This document shows, piece after piece, positions 9,901 to 18,699 of a stretch of DNA of 55,095 bases. The stretch comes from Mesostigma viride (Eukaryota; Streptophyta; Mesostigmatophyceae; Mesostigmatales; Mesostigmataceae). Each line of letters starts with the position of its first letter. The first letter of the stretch is position 1. The stretch covers positions 1,876,483-1,931,577 of the forward strand of contig RPFO01000102.1 of the NCBI GenBank assembly GCA_009746045.1. The letters are read 5' to 3'. The notes beneath the pieces were generated by a model. That model did not search any database and had not been told where the DNA came from. It saw only the letters and a list, made by a program, of their open reading frames with translations. Both the position numbers and the translations under genes were made by a program.

Positions 9901-11568
9901 TCTTATTTAGTAAAACAAAATACTACTAGTACTAAATCTTTTTTAAGGGGTAGGTTTACGTATCCAGTCAAAGCATGGCCTATGCGCTGTGGTTAGCATG
10001 GATTGTGCAATAGTGGGAGGCAGTTGGTTCCCTTCACACTAGTTGAGTGCGGGCCCAAGACACCATGGGATATGGCGTGTACAAATCAGAATACTGTCGA
10101 ACTCAGAGCAGGAGGTAGCCTCGGCTCTGGCAAGGGGCAGGCCGGGCTGAGGAGGGGAAGGGGGAGAAGGTTGAAAGCTGCATTTTCATGACTCATAAAC
10201 GTGGGCAGCTACGAAAATTTGTGCGCACCTGCGAAAAGCACTTGCGACGTCTGCTTGGGTTGCCTGGCCTCGCGTCAACCCGAGGACCTGCAAGACACAA
10301 AGAAATGTATATCATATTGACATTGTGCTGTGTCATTAAAGACTAATATTGCAAAACCAGGGGGCAGCCATCCGGCAACGTAAGATTGACACAAGCGAGA
10401 ACAGACAATTCCAGTGGCCAATCATTGCATTAGATGCGCTGATTTTGATTTACGGCTTATTTCCATGGCAATTAAAGTACGCAAGCTGAGCTCCTGTCGT
10501 GAGGGAAGTGTGGGTCAGAGTGACCGAGGTGATTGCTGTTCAAACGAACCAATCCAGTATATAAACGGCGACATTACTGGAGGCTGACAAAACAAGGCGC
10601 AATCATCAATTCACAGGCAGGCGGACGTAGTTGCTGAGGATGCAAGGACAATGCCCATGGACGCCAGGGTCAATACATCATAGTGGTCCTTGCCTGCGAA
10701 GCAATGTCCGAGTTCTTCTTCGTTCCTTTCACCTTTTCTCTCATGGCTTCCTGTCTTGGGCGCACTATTACTATAAGAACCAACAAATTAGAAAATGGTG
10801 ACGATAATCATGACACATGCAAACAGTGACAAGCTGCCCTGCGGAGATTCTGGTCGTTCTTGCGGTCGTGGTACACTATGGGCCATTGTAGCTGGAAAGA
10901 CAGAGGGAATTTTCTTTATAGGAGGGGTGGATTATTTATTCCACTTAGTGCATGGGTGTTTGTCGCAGAGTGTACATCAGTAAATGTCCCTTCTTCTTGT
11001 TTGGAGCTGGCACATCCACCCACCCTCGGAAAGGTTCAGCTAGTTCGAGGAAATCATTAGTTCCGGTAATCTGCAACATTTTCGGCGCTTTGAGTGCTTT
11101 CGGCACGCTGTCCTAGAAAAAATATGCAACTCATGGAAGTAGAGCTCCCCCTGTGTTAGCTTGGGTGCTCACCGAACCAACCGTTGCTGGCATAATCTCT
11201 AACCCCGTCGGAGGCAAATGATGATAGTAATATAAACGGGGAGGGGTGTGACTTTAATTACGTGTTGGTATACGTTGTGCAGGGGAAAAGCAAAATGTAA
11301 TGCTATAGTTGACACAATGTGCTTGGGTGCAGAACATTTGGCGGTAATGCAGCGGCACCCAGCCGGGCGCGAATTTAGGAAAAAAAAATATGCGTACCTC
11401 GTAGTAGTCCTTTCCTGAAAAGATATGCTTGGTCTCCTCTTCGTGCTTTTTGTCTTGGTGCTTTCTTTCGTCTCCTGATCCCTGATCCCCCCCCCTGAAA
11501 GTTGAAATTACACCACTCACTATAATAATAATTAAGATTGCGAGCCTGCCAATATCTTCAGCATCCAT
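235..11568 (-). CDS. Gene A: DnaJ J-domain/thioredoxin fusion protein (ERdj5/ERdj8-like), 3' part outside window
   Basis: Exons in coding order: 11398-11568, 10229-10287, 9692-9765, 8284-8334, 6726-6971, 731-788, 235-289. All junctions are GT-AG with matching phases, total 714 nt. Exon 1 starts at the Met at 11566-11568 and has a hydrophobic stretch at residues 9-24, a likely ER signal or anchor, then a charged segment ending in KDYYE. Exons 2-4 give a J-domain: VLGLTRGQ, then YHPDVNK with the HPD that stimulates Hsp70, then SRRMYDNEL. Exon 5 is a polyGln linker plus the first strands of a thioredoxin fold (LTSASW, IVLFYKGT). Exon 6 completes a CPEC active site, and exon 7 adds the strand NVGVVNC. 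By family knowledge this would be an ER-lumenal redox co-chaperone. Helix III of the J-domain (about five residues) is missing from the model, so a microexon in 8335-9691 may be overlooked. Intron 5 carries the DIRS-like element. The next exon (cis-Pro strand) would lie left of position 1. Confidence 0.8.
1714..2976 (+). pseudogene. gag-like ORF of the DIRS-like element, frameshifted
   Basis: The protein-like frame runs from 1714 to about 2400, continues in another frame from about 2430 to about 2830 (segment with GGKSIRASIMLTMQGG), then shifts again into a Lys/Gly/Ser-rich tail that stops at 2976. It includes a Gly/Ala-rich low-complexity stretch near 2100-2190 and a basic tail typical of nucleic-acid-binding capsid proteins. 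No zinc knuckle is visible. Assignment as gag rests on its position before the RT. Confidence 0.5.
3121..5207 (+). pseudogene. Reverse transcriptase/RNase H of the DIRS-like element, with frameshift and stop
   Basis: The N-terminal RT part is in one frame (3121 to about 3690, motifs GVRKPDSRIRIVDNRR and PDPMP) and continues in a second frame from about 3650. The catalytic aspartate pair is in VTIDDLHF near 4080-4103. The thumb-like YRELSSVLGKWVW follows, then an in-frame TAG at 4501-4503. Behind the stop the same frame gives the RNase H start VIASDASSSGDG. The RNase H end (VDSNAVVGAF ... DHNPADKASR) is in the frame open from 4887. The C terminus carries the 2A-like motif described separately. 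Confidence 0.75.
5083..5112 (+). other. 2A-like motif CGDVHPNPGP between RNase H and recombinase
   Basis: The codons read C-G-D-V-H-P-N-P-G-P, in frame with the RNase H end and about 125 bp before the first conserved recombinase motif. The consensus for ribosome-skipping 2A peptides is D-[VI]-E-x-N-P-G-P; here His replaces Glu. Such NPGP motifs are known from several retrotransposon families. If active, the nascent chain would be released between Gly and Pro, separating RT/RNase H from what follows. Activity is inferred only. Confidence 0.5.
5208..5757 (+). pseudogene. Tyrosine recombinase of the DIRS-like element, frameshifted
   Basis: The first frame (from 5208) has FQQYLRISEA with the box-I arginine. 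A shift near 5265 leads to the second frame (to 5757) with the strand region NPKTAQG, the box-II region FPSLRDGGATHD, and the C-terminal LRGRW...SVTRYI with the nucleophilic tyrosine. The usual His of the HxxR box is Pro here. The stop is TGA at 5755-5757. In DIRS elements this enzyme integrates a circular DNA intermediate without target duplication. Confidence 0.75.
6859..6936 (-). repeat. (CTG)26 microsatellite encoding polyglutamine in gene A
   Basis: Twenty-six uninterrupted CTG units on the plus strand read as CAG on the coding strand and give a run of glutamines inside exon 6726-6971, between the J-domain and the thioredoxin-like domain. The same linker position holds E/K/R/Q-rich sequence in locus C and 26-residue repeats in locus B. 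A pure triplet tract should vary in length between individuals. Confidence 0.95.
6972..8283 (-). other. Intron 4 of gene A, no feature recognised
   Basis: The 1.3 kb between exons 8284-8334 and 6726-6971 has no open frame with a recognisable domain on either strand. Plus-strand ORFs at 7346-7960 are C-rich and lack any motif I recognise. Confidence 0.5.
10677..10755 (-). pseudogene. Second copy of the exon encoding the start of the J-domain
   Basis: The minus strand reads ...RNEEELGHCFAGKDHYD and then meets GTATTG in phase 0. This matches the end of gene A exon 1 (EEETKHIFSGKDYYE, then GTACGC) in residue pattern and splice position. It lies inside the first intron of gene A. It has no start codon or hydrophobic segment of its own that I can see; upstream in frame it stays open for only a short stretch. 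It could be a remnant of an exon duplication or an alternative exon that replaces the end of exon 1. The start coordinate on the upstream side is approximate. Confidence 0.5.
11398..11568 (-). CDS. Gene A exon 1: start codon, signal segment and beginning of the J-domain
   Basis: The exon opens with MDAEDIGRLAILIIIIVSG, continues through a hydrophilic stretch rich in K, H, D and E, and ends in GKDYYE at a GTACGC donor in phase 0. The hydrophobic block near the N terminus fits an ER signal peptide or signal anchor. KDYYE is the usual entry into helix I of a J-domain, and the next phase-0 exon (10229-10287) continues with VLGL as expected. No in-frame stop lies between the Met and the donor. The 250 bp upstream of the Met separate it from a TIR transposon, so the promoter should lie in 11569-11820 or inside that element. 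Confidence 0.7.
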
Positions 11569-11820
11569 ACTTTCTAGCTATTACTGCACTTATTGATCCC
11601 GTCGATTTTTATCGGCGGCCTGCACCTTGGCTAGTGAGGTAACGGCTGGCAAATTTTCTTAGAACAAGTAGAGTTCGACCAGCTATTATGTTTGTCTTCT
11701 TCACAGGGTACGTGTTTAGAGGAGGCCATTACATGTAATCATTTACAACCAGCACCTGGCCAGCACGAAATTAATCTGTTACAGTGGTTTATTTCCAAAT
11801 ACTACGTGGTTTATAACCTT

Positions 11821-12723
11821 TTATCAAGTAACGTGCGTGTTTGCAACTTTTGCCCGTTGAAACTCTACGGCGGAGCCAATTTTCGGAAGAACCTCACCCT
11901 TCTGCTTGCAAATTCGGGACAAATTCGGTGGATGTATGGATTGACGGATTTCATCCCCTATCAGGGGGGGTGGAAAAAAACAAGAAAATTTACATCATGC
12001 TGGATTCGAGTAGATCTCGCGAAAACAAGCATGTTTGCCACTGGTCGCAACCCCAGGGGGTCTCTAGGTTAGAAGTTACAGAGCCTCAAAAACCGTTAAC
12101 TTAAAGGGTAGGTAGGTAGGGTGCCGGGTCGATATGGGTTTTTTACAACAAAACACTTGGAAATTCTGCTAGCTCCCTGTATGGTCGGAATTTTGAAACG
12201 GTTTGACGGACAAACTGATAGCACTTGGCGAGCTGAACCCAAATCTGCAGTCAAAATTTTGGCAGGTACCATAGAGGGGGGGGGGTTGCCCGCAAGACGG
12301 AGCTGCCCCTAGGCACGGAAGTATGCTGCCGTCTGCCACCACTACAAGGCTTCGGCTATCCAGCGCCGTGCCGTGCCAAGTATCGCGTCGCGCCGGCCAA
12401 CGACCCATTTAAGAAAACCGGAATTTTCCCATACACAAATATGCTCAAACGGTAGAGCTCGCGGAGCTGATCAATTTGCTCCCTAGGTCGACCCCTATAA
12501 CCCTTGGGACCTCAGGGTTTTGCTAGGTATAGCGCCTACGTGCTAGGTAGGTAGGGTCCAAGGGCCAACTTTGGGAAAATTTCAGCATGGTGTCTGATAT
12601 TTTTGTTTTTTCCACCCCCCCTGCCCCTATTCCTATGTTTTCTCACGTGTACGGCCTTATAGGCTTCGCCAATTCTGGCGAACCTAACGGTTCTTCCGAA
12701 AATTGGCTAGTCCGCCTGATAAC
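11821..12723. mobile_element. Non-autonomous TIR transposon, long copy
   Basis: The left end TTATCAAGTAACG contains the segment CGGCGGAGCCAATTTTCGGA, and the right end contains its inverse (TCCGAAAATTGG...CCGCCTGATAA), so the outermost bases are TTATCA/TGATAA. No transposase is visible in the 0.9 kb. The outer parts match the 230-bp element at 46629-46855, so the two are long and short members of one family. Flanks show CTTT-like sequence on both sides, a possible target duplication I cannot prove. The element lies about 250 bp upstream of the gene A start codon. Confidence 0.6.
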
Positions 12724-12783
12724 TTTTAGCGACGCCAGCCGGCTGCAAAACCCGACGTACACTCATTCACGCCGAGTACAAGC

Positions 12784-12860
12784 ATTCACGCCTTAAGTTG
12801 GGTTCGAGGTTTTAGAGGGGTCAACCTAACCAAGGCGTGAACCCAACTTAAGGCGTGAAT
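12784..12860. repeat. Short fold-back element with 22-bp perfect inverted repeats
   Basis: ATTCACGCCTTAAGTTGGGT at 12784 and its reverse complement ending at 12860 form 22-bp arms around a loop of about 33 bp. It abuts an A/T-rich TTAATTAAT stretch. There is no coding potential. Confidence 0.8.
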
Positions 12861-12937
12861 TATTTAATTAATAAATACACCCCTAGTCCCACGTTTAAGA
12901 TTTCAAGCAGCAGCTTGAGACGGACCCTGGATTTGAC

Positions 12938-13012
12938 CTCTACTAGTAGTAGAATAGTAGTATAATAGAGTGTAGTAGAACTTAGTAGAGTCGAATCATA
13001 GTAGTAAGATTC
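12938..13012. repeat. Degenerate TAG-rich repeat
   Basis: The sequence is dominated by TAGTAG and TAGAAT words (TACTAGTAGTAGAATAGTAG and variants). No gene is seen in 12861-13080. Confidence 0.6.
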
Positions 13013-13083
13013 CTTAAAATCGTGAGCCTTGGATTGGCCGGACCCCAATCTTAAACGTGGAGCTAGGGGTGTAAACAAGTTAC

Positions 13084-13966
13084 TGCGTCCCGTGAGCCGC
13101 ATAAGTCGGTCCTCCGTGGGAGGGGCGGGAACATGGGATGGAATGGACGGATGAGGTAAGCTATCTAGGTCCCCGTGGACTTTTCGTGATAGACTCGGCA
13201 TGGACATGTGCTACACTAGACGCGACGGGCTCACCCCCGGGCAGCCTCCCGGTTTGTCTGTAATATGGAGGCCCGGGCGGATGGTACGCAAGGATAGATG
13301 GCAAGTAGTAATGAAGGAGACCACCCCCAAGTCTGTGGGGGCTCCACGTGTGACCGCGTATGGCATTCATAGCGATTCGGGCCGCGGTGCCCACACCCCT
13401 GTAACTAGGACCTAGATAGCTTACACCATCCGTTCCATCCCATGTTCCCCTCCCACTGAGGACTTATGCTCACGTGACGCAGTCACATGTCTATTAATTA
13501 ATTAATTAATTAATTAATCCATTCCATCCCATGTTCTCTTCCCACTGAGGACTTATGCTCACGTGACACCGTCACGTGTCTATTAATTAAATAATCTAGG
13601 TCCTAGTTACAGCCCTGTTGTGGGCACCACGGCCCGAATCGCTATGAATGCCATACGCGGTCGCATGCGGAGCCCCCACAGGCTTGGGGGTGGTCTCCTT
13701 CATCACTACTTGCCATCTATCCTTGCGTACCATTTGCCTCCATTAATTAATTAATTAATAGACACGTGACTGCGTCACGTGAGCATAAGTCCTCAGTGGG
13801 AGGGGAACATGGGATGGAATCGATGGTATAAGCTATCTAGGTCCTAGTTACAGGGGTGTGGGCACCGCGGCCCGAATCGCTATGAATGCCATACTTGGTC
13901 ACACGCGGAGCCCCCACAGGCTTGGGGGTGGTCTCCTTCATTACTACTTGCCATCTATCCTTGCAC
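13084..13966. repeat. LINE family 1: 3'-end fragments in alternating orientation
   Basis: Pieces of one LINE 3' end are joined head to head: 13084-13170 (minus), 13171-13516 (plus, C-terminal coding part plus 3' UTR and TTAA tail), 13517-13590 (plus, last part and tail only), 13591-13741 (minus) and 13742-13966 (minus, from tail to about codon WQVVMK). Shared landmarks are GTAACTAGGACCTAGATAGC, CCATTCCATCCCATGTTC, the hairpin CACGTGAC-GCA-GTCACGTG and the TTAA tail. Boundaries are within a few bases. Confidence 0.75.
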
Positions 13967-14501
13967 ATTAGTAATGAGGATTTGTACGCTGATTTGCCCT
14001 ATGTTTCCCACATTATTAGGCACAGGCGCCTGGGCCTAGCCGGGCACCTGGCCCGCACAGATCAGGTAGATACATCAGATAGACTAGCTGGCACCAAGCC
14101 CGCCCAGCCTGGGCGATATGTCCTCACCTGGCGTGCCCCCGGCCGCGCGCGGCAGGGCCGCCACCCGTGGACTTTTCGTGATAGACTCGGCATGGACATG
14201 TGCTACACTAGACGTGACGGGCTCACCCCCGGGCAACCTCCTGGTTTGTCTGTAATATGGAGGCAGATGGTGCGCAAGGATAGATGGCAAGTAGTGATGA
14301 AGGAGACCACCCCCAAGCCTGTGGGGGCTCCGCGTGTGACCAAGTATGGCATTCATAGCGATTCGGGCCGCGGTGCCCACACCCCTGTAACTAGGACCTA
14401 GATAGCTTATACCATCCATTCCATCCCATGTTCCCCTCCCACTGAGGACTTATGCTCACGTGACGCAGTCACGTGTCTATTAATTAATTAATTAATTAAT
14501 C
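13967..14501 (+). mobile_element. LINE family 1 fragment: C-terminal ORF2 domain, 3' UTR and TTAA tail
   Basis: The open frame to 14401 includes HISNEDLYADLPYVSHIIRH, then RRLGLAGHLART, a pattern typical of the region after the RT in LINE ORF2 proteins, then GLSVIWRQMVRKDRWQVV and a stop after TPVTRT. The 3' UTR of about 60 bp ends in the CACGTGAC-GCA-GTCACGTG hairpin and a TTAATTAA-type tail. The copy is heavily 5'-truncated and joined to an inverted copy on its left. Confidence 0.8.
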
Positions 14502-14537
14502 TATCCTTGCACACCATCTGCCTCCATTAATTAATTA

Positions 14538-15575
14538 ATTAATAGACACGTGACTGCCTCCATATTACAGACAAACCAGGAGGCTGCCCGGGGGTGAGCC
14601 CGTCACGTCTAGTGTAGCACATGTACCATGCCGAGTCTATCACGAAAAGTCCACGGGTGGCGCGGCCCTGCCGCGCGCGGCCGGGGGCACGCCAGGTGAG
14701 GACATATCGCCCAGGCCGGGCGGGCTTGGTGCCAGCTAGTGTTCTATCTGATGTATCTACCGGCTGATCTGTGCGGGCCAGGTGCCCGGCTAGGCCCAGG
14801 CGCCTGTGCCTAATAATGTGGGAAACATAGGGCAAATCAGCGTACAAATCCTCATTACTAATGTGCAAACCAAAGGGGATGTTAAGGGCCTGGCGCAGCA
14901 TCTTGGTGACGGCGCCGTCGAGTCGTTGCTCCAGCTCCTGCGTCAGTGTCCACGTCTCGGCGCCGTAGGTCAGGATTGTCAGAATGACGACCTTGAAGAG
15001 GTCACGCTTGACGATCTGGGGTAGGGCGGGGTTGCTCCACCCGGGCGGCGGTGGTCATGGAGGTGCGCCCACGCCATGCCGATCCGTGTCGTCATGTCGA
15101 CCTCGCAGTCGGGAAGCCAACTGCCGAGCAGCTTGAAGCGGCCTGAAGTAGGGTAGTTGACCTCGGCATCCTCTAAGAGGCGGAGTGTGGGTGGGGGCCC
15201 TGCCATGCCGAGGGCCAGGGCCTCCGTTTTGGGGCTGATTTCTAGACCAACCGCCCGAGCCTCGAGCGCCAGGCAGTCCAGCCAAAGTTGGGCGCAGACT
15301 CCGGCTTCTCGATGAGCGTGATGTCGTCGGCATAAATGAGGTCAGTTAGTAATTTCTGCTTGTTAGTCGGCCCCCCTTCCCCAAGCTCGTTCGTGATCGC
15401 TAGGCCAGGGGCACGGCCTGCAATGCTAGAAAAGCGAGCACGTGCCTGGCGCATAACATAATCCACTACAATAATAAATAGGTACGGCGACAGGACGCAA
15501 CCCTGCCAGACGCCGGTCTGCAGTGGGCATGGCGGGGTAATATGCTGTGTTGAGTGCGCACCGCTCTTGCCTCCA
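14538..15575 (-). mobile_element. LINE family 1 fragment: RT palm and C-terminal domain, minus strand
   Basis: Reading leftwards from 15575, the frames give the end of the RT B motif region, DYVMRQARARF, the catalytic DLIYADDITLIEKPE near 15316-15350, then the RT thumb part (WTLTQELEQRLDG-like), YADLPYVSHIIRHRRLGLAG and GLSVIWRQ. Several frameshifts break it. YADD is the polymerase metal-binding motif of non-LTR elements. Confidence 0.75.
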
Positions 15576-15577
15576 TA

Positions 15578-15664
15578 ACTAATTAATTAATTCATTCATT
15601 AATTAATCAATAGACACGTGACTGCATCCCACGTGAGCACAAGTCCTCAATGGGAGGAGCATCT
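15578..15664 (-). repeat. LINE family 1 3' tail fragment
   Basis: TAATTAATTAATTCATTCATT is followed by ATAGACACGTGACTGCATCCCACGTG and the AAGTCCTCAATGGGAGG block, the reverse complement of the family 3' end. The hairpin spacer differs here (GCATCC). Confidence 0.7.
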
Positions 15665-15719
15665 GCCTCCATTAAATTAAAAAGTGCTGTAATGCCTAAG
15701 CTATCCCATAATCGATTGC

Positions 15720-16190
15720 CCCCATCTAGACAACTAGCTGGAGTGCTCTATCCCGGCCGGGGAAGCCCGGGGGGGCTTCCACAGTTTCTTGTTGACATAG
15801 AGGTCCCCGCCCCGCCAGTACACTTGGGGCTTCTCGGGGTTGGTCTTGTGGCGGATGTAGTCGGGCCACTGATCGCGGCGTTGCTGCTGCTGGGCTGGCG
15901 TCAGGTCGTCGTCGAGCGACCAGGAGGTGTCCACCAGCTTCTTGCGGCGAGAGAGGAACCGAACTCGGGCTGTGATGTCGCTGAAGGTGAGGACCACTGG
16001 AGGGGGCCCAGCCTTGGCCCGTGGATGGGGCAGGCGGTATAGGCGCCCTGCAGTATCGCACCTGGCAGCTGCATGCACGCCAAGAGCTGTTTCTTCAGCT
16101 CGTCGAGAAGAGAGTCTGGGGTCTCCTCCGGTGGCATGTCGAAGCGCCTGAGGATGACCCGGCAGCGGCGACGGTCGCGGTCAGGTAGAT
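15720..16190 (-). pseudogene. L1-type ORF1 fragment (RRM plus C-terminal domain)
   Basis: Reading leftwards from about 16190, one frame gives CRVILRRFDMPPEETPDSLL, an RRM-like start. Another continues with PVVLTFSDITARVRFLSRRK, SLDDDLTPAQQQQRRD and GDLYVNKKLWKPP. The block of basic helix, DLTP, QRR and a final strand with NKK matches the RNA-binding C-terminal half of L1 ORF1 proteins, which supports an L1-like clade. There is a frameshift between the two parts. Which LINE family it belongs to is not certain; it abuts family 1 on the right. Confidence 0.6.
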
Positions 16191-16615
16191 ACTGTTCATC
16201 AGATAGACTAGCTGGCACCAAGCCCGCCCAGCCTGGGCGATATGTCCTCACCTGGCGTGCCCCCGGCCGCGCGCGGCAGGGCCGCCACCCGTGGACTTTT
16301 CGTGATAGACTCGGCATGGACATATGCTACACTAGACGTGACGAGCTCACCCCCGGGCAGCCTCCTGGTTTGTCTGTAATATGGAGGCAGATGGAGTTGT
16401 GCGCAAGGATAGATGGCAAGTAGTGATGAAGGAGACCACCCCCAAGCCTGTGGGGGCTCCGCGTGTGACCAAGTATGGCATTCATAGCGATTCGGGCCGC
16501 GGTGCCCACACCCCTGTAACTAGGACCTAGATAGCTTATACCATCCATTCCATCCCATGTTCCCCTCCCACTGAGGACTTATGCTCACGTGACGCAGTCA
16601 CGTGTCTATTAATGG
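16187..16615 (+). mobile_element. LINE family 1 fragment: C-terminal domain and 3' end
   Basis: From 16187 the sequence repeats the 14070-14490 copy (RLAGTKPAQPGRYVLTW ... KPVGAPRVTKYG ... TPVTRT stop), then the 3' UTR and CACGTGACGCAGTCACGTG followed by TCTATTAATG. It joins the ORF1 fragment in opposite orientation. Confidence 0.75.
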
Positions 16616-16734
16616 GTGCAAACAGTCCTACCGGTCTAATCTATCTACATCATCTACCTACAACACCAAACATCATCACTAACTACATCCCTAACTACAT
16701 CATGCAACAGCTATCTAAACAACATCCCGCTACC

Positions 16735-16935
16735 CTAGGGGAGCTGTCTGGCGTGTCTCCCGCGGGTTTGCACCCGCGGGCGCTTCCCCACGGGGGGGGG
16801 CTCGTTGTCCTCTACGACCTGGGCCCACTTGGCCTTGTCCATCATCTTCTTCCAAATCACGGAGAGGCCTAGGCCCCCCATATGTCCTCTACTATAGCTG
16901 TTCTTTGAAGGTGCGGGCCTGTGTGTGTAGCACAT
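16735..16935 (-). pseudogene. C-terminal fragment of a third LINE family
   Basis: The minus frame contains GLGLSVIWKKMMDKAKWAQV and then VEDNEPPPVGKRPRV. It aligns with family 1 GLSVIWRQMVRKDRWQVV but is clearly diverged. The stop is near 16735. The flanks (16620-16730, 16940-17030) are A/T-rich CTAACTACAT- and TCTAATCTAA-like words without coding signal. Confidence 0.6.
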
Positions 16936-17053
16936 ATTCCCTTGCTGGAGGGATGGAGGTGGGCAAAGCCGCGAAACCGAACTAATCTAACTCTAAGCTA
17001 ATCTAATCTAGAAAACCCTACCTATTCTACTCAGCGATGAAGGAGACCACCCC

Positions 17054-17259
17054 AGTTACGTTAAATAGTGCCGGAACCTTTTGCCGCCTGAGGCAAATCG
17101 GGCCGGAACACTATTTTGCCCGGAATAACCACTTCCGAGCACCCAAGTTAATTCGGCCGAATCAACTTGGGTGCTCGGAAGTGGTTATTCCGGGCAAAAT
17201 AGTGTTCCGGCCCGATTTGCCTCAGGCGGCAAAAGGTTCCGGCACTATTTAACGTAACT
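17054..17259. repeat. 206-bp palindrome (hairpin element), diverged relative of the 23-24 kb palindromes
   Basis: Arms of about 100 bp run from AGTTACGTTAAATAGTGCCG to its exact inverse at 17259, with the centre at CGGCCG (17154-17159). Word order matches the 23482-23685 palindrome (AGTTAxGTTAA, GGAACCTTTTGCC, ATAACCACT, CAAGTT), though base identity is much lower. On the left it interrupts a LINE phrase (ATGAAGGAGACCACCCC). On the right follows AAAACCTGGCCTCGTGG, again as beside the other copies (AAAACCTAGCCTCTTGG). Confidence 0.85.
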
Positions 17260-18652
17260 AAAACCTGGCCTCGTGGAGGGGGGACGAAGAGCCCGAGACA
17301 TCCGCCTAGGCCGCTGAGCACGCACCACTAAATGCGCCGGAGCTGCCTCAGTGAGGATTCGAACCCCTGACCTCCAAGGTGCACGGGTTAGTTCCCGACC
17401 TTCCAGGTCGCCTGCCAGCTGTGCTGGCTGCTGCCCAGCCCTGGTGGGACCCTGAGGCCCCTCCGGCCCTGCCAGGGACTTGTCCCTGTTGCGGCTAGAT
17501 GGGGCCTGCCCCCCAGAGCCGCTGGAGGTGCCCGTGACACCCTCCATGGGGGCTGCATCCCCCGCCAGCGCCGGAGGCGCCGGCGTCGCTGCCGGGGTCC
17601 CTGCGACCCCGGGCGCTTGTGTCGCCGCCGGGGTCCCTGCGACCCCGGTGGCCTCCTCAGCCACCTGGCCCCCCACGCTGGGCGGGGGAGCCCGCGGCTG
17701 AGGTTGGACCCTCTGACCTGCCAGAGGGTCCTGGGTGGCTTCACCACCCATGGGCGTGTTGGGGGCGTCTGCCGCCCCGCGCTCCGTCGCAGGCGGCATC
17801 GCAGCCGCCTCACGCCTATCCGGGCCCCAGCCAACTGGCGTGACTTGGGGCCACGGCCCCAACGGAGTCAGCGTGATCTCCTGTCGGGCGACCACGCGCA
17901 GCGCCTCTCTCTGACGCTGCCTGGACGCCCACTGATCAACAGTGCCGGGGTTGTGCCTCGGCCGATTGGCGAAACACCACAGCCAAACTGCCACCTGAAC
18001 CAGTGGGATCTGCATCCTAAGACGCCCCTCGATCAGCGTGTGCACCCGATGAACCTCTATCGCATGGATCTGCTCATCTGGAAGCAGCTGAAAACGTTGG
18101 TGCATGATCCGGCCGTTCACCGAAATGAACGCCGGGATGTCGTCCTCCCCAAGGGGGAGAAAATGGGGGGGTCGCCCGAACGCGACCGGGGGCGGAACAT
18201 GTTCCCCATACCGGTCAATGTCCATGGTGGCCATCTGTCGGCCCACGGAAAGGTTACCAGACGTCGCAGGCGTCTGTGCCGAAATCTCGAGCGAAGGCCG
18301 TGACCTCGCAGGCTGCACCTCCCCATCCTCCTCAGAGGAATCACTCCGCTCACGACCCCCGTCACCTGCGACGGGGGAATTACGTGCCCGGGGGACCTGC
18401 CCCCCAGGTGCCATGGCGGACGAACCGCCAGTGGCAAACGGCCGACCGCTCGCCATCCCCCGGGCGCCGGGCCCCACCTGCGGGGTCCGACGCCTGGGGT
18501 GGTCAGCGACCACCGTGCGGAAGGTGACGTTGGGCGTCACCCTCGCATCGTTGGTGGAGGGCGTGCCCTCCGGCGAAAGTCGGGGTGAGGTGCGCCTGGC
18601 AGGCGCCTTCCCCTTGTTGTTGTTGCCGTTGTTGCCGTTGTTGGAAGCCATA
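17245..18652 (-). pseudogene. gag-like ORF of an unidentified retroelement, ended by a palindrome
   Basis: A natural start is the Met at about 18652 (MASNNGNNGNNNKGKAPARR). The protein is Pro/Gly/Ala/Arg-rich and poorly structured. It has one compact middle part (EDDIPAFISVNGRIMHQRF, then LLPDEQIHAIEVHRVH and VWLWCFANRPRH), which looks capsid-like by composition only. A direct duplication (TQAPGVAGTPAAT and similar) lies near 17570-17660. The final codons GFSYVK and the TAG are read from the palindrome at 17054-17259, so the original C terminus has been lost. No RT follows in frame. Confidence 0.5.
17340..17400 (-). other. tRNA B-box-like sequence beside the palindrome
   Basis: The minus strand carries GGGGTTCGAATCCTCAC, which contains the Pol III B-box/T-loop consensus GGTTCGANTCC with four of five T-stem pairs. 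A similar GGTTCGAATCC occurs in both spacers of the 23-24 kb composite. No complete cloverleaf is found, so this is not called as a tRNA gene. Confidence 0.35.
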
Positions 18653-18699
18653 TCTTTTTTTTTTCTTGTAAAAAAAAATATCGAACTTTTCAGTCCAAG

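Noticed and set aside
11030-11112. Minus-strand exon-like stretch with SVPKALKAPKMLQITG between AG and GTGGGT
   Set aside because: Its borders look like splice sites, but it does not continue the J-domain and has no counterpart in the paralogues.
17340-17400. tRNA gene suggested by GGTTCGAATCC
   Set aside because: No A box, acceptor stem or anticodon arm could be paired. Reported only as a B-box-like word.
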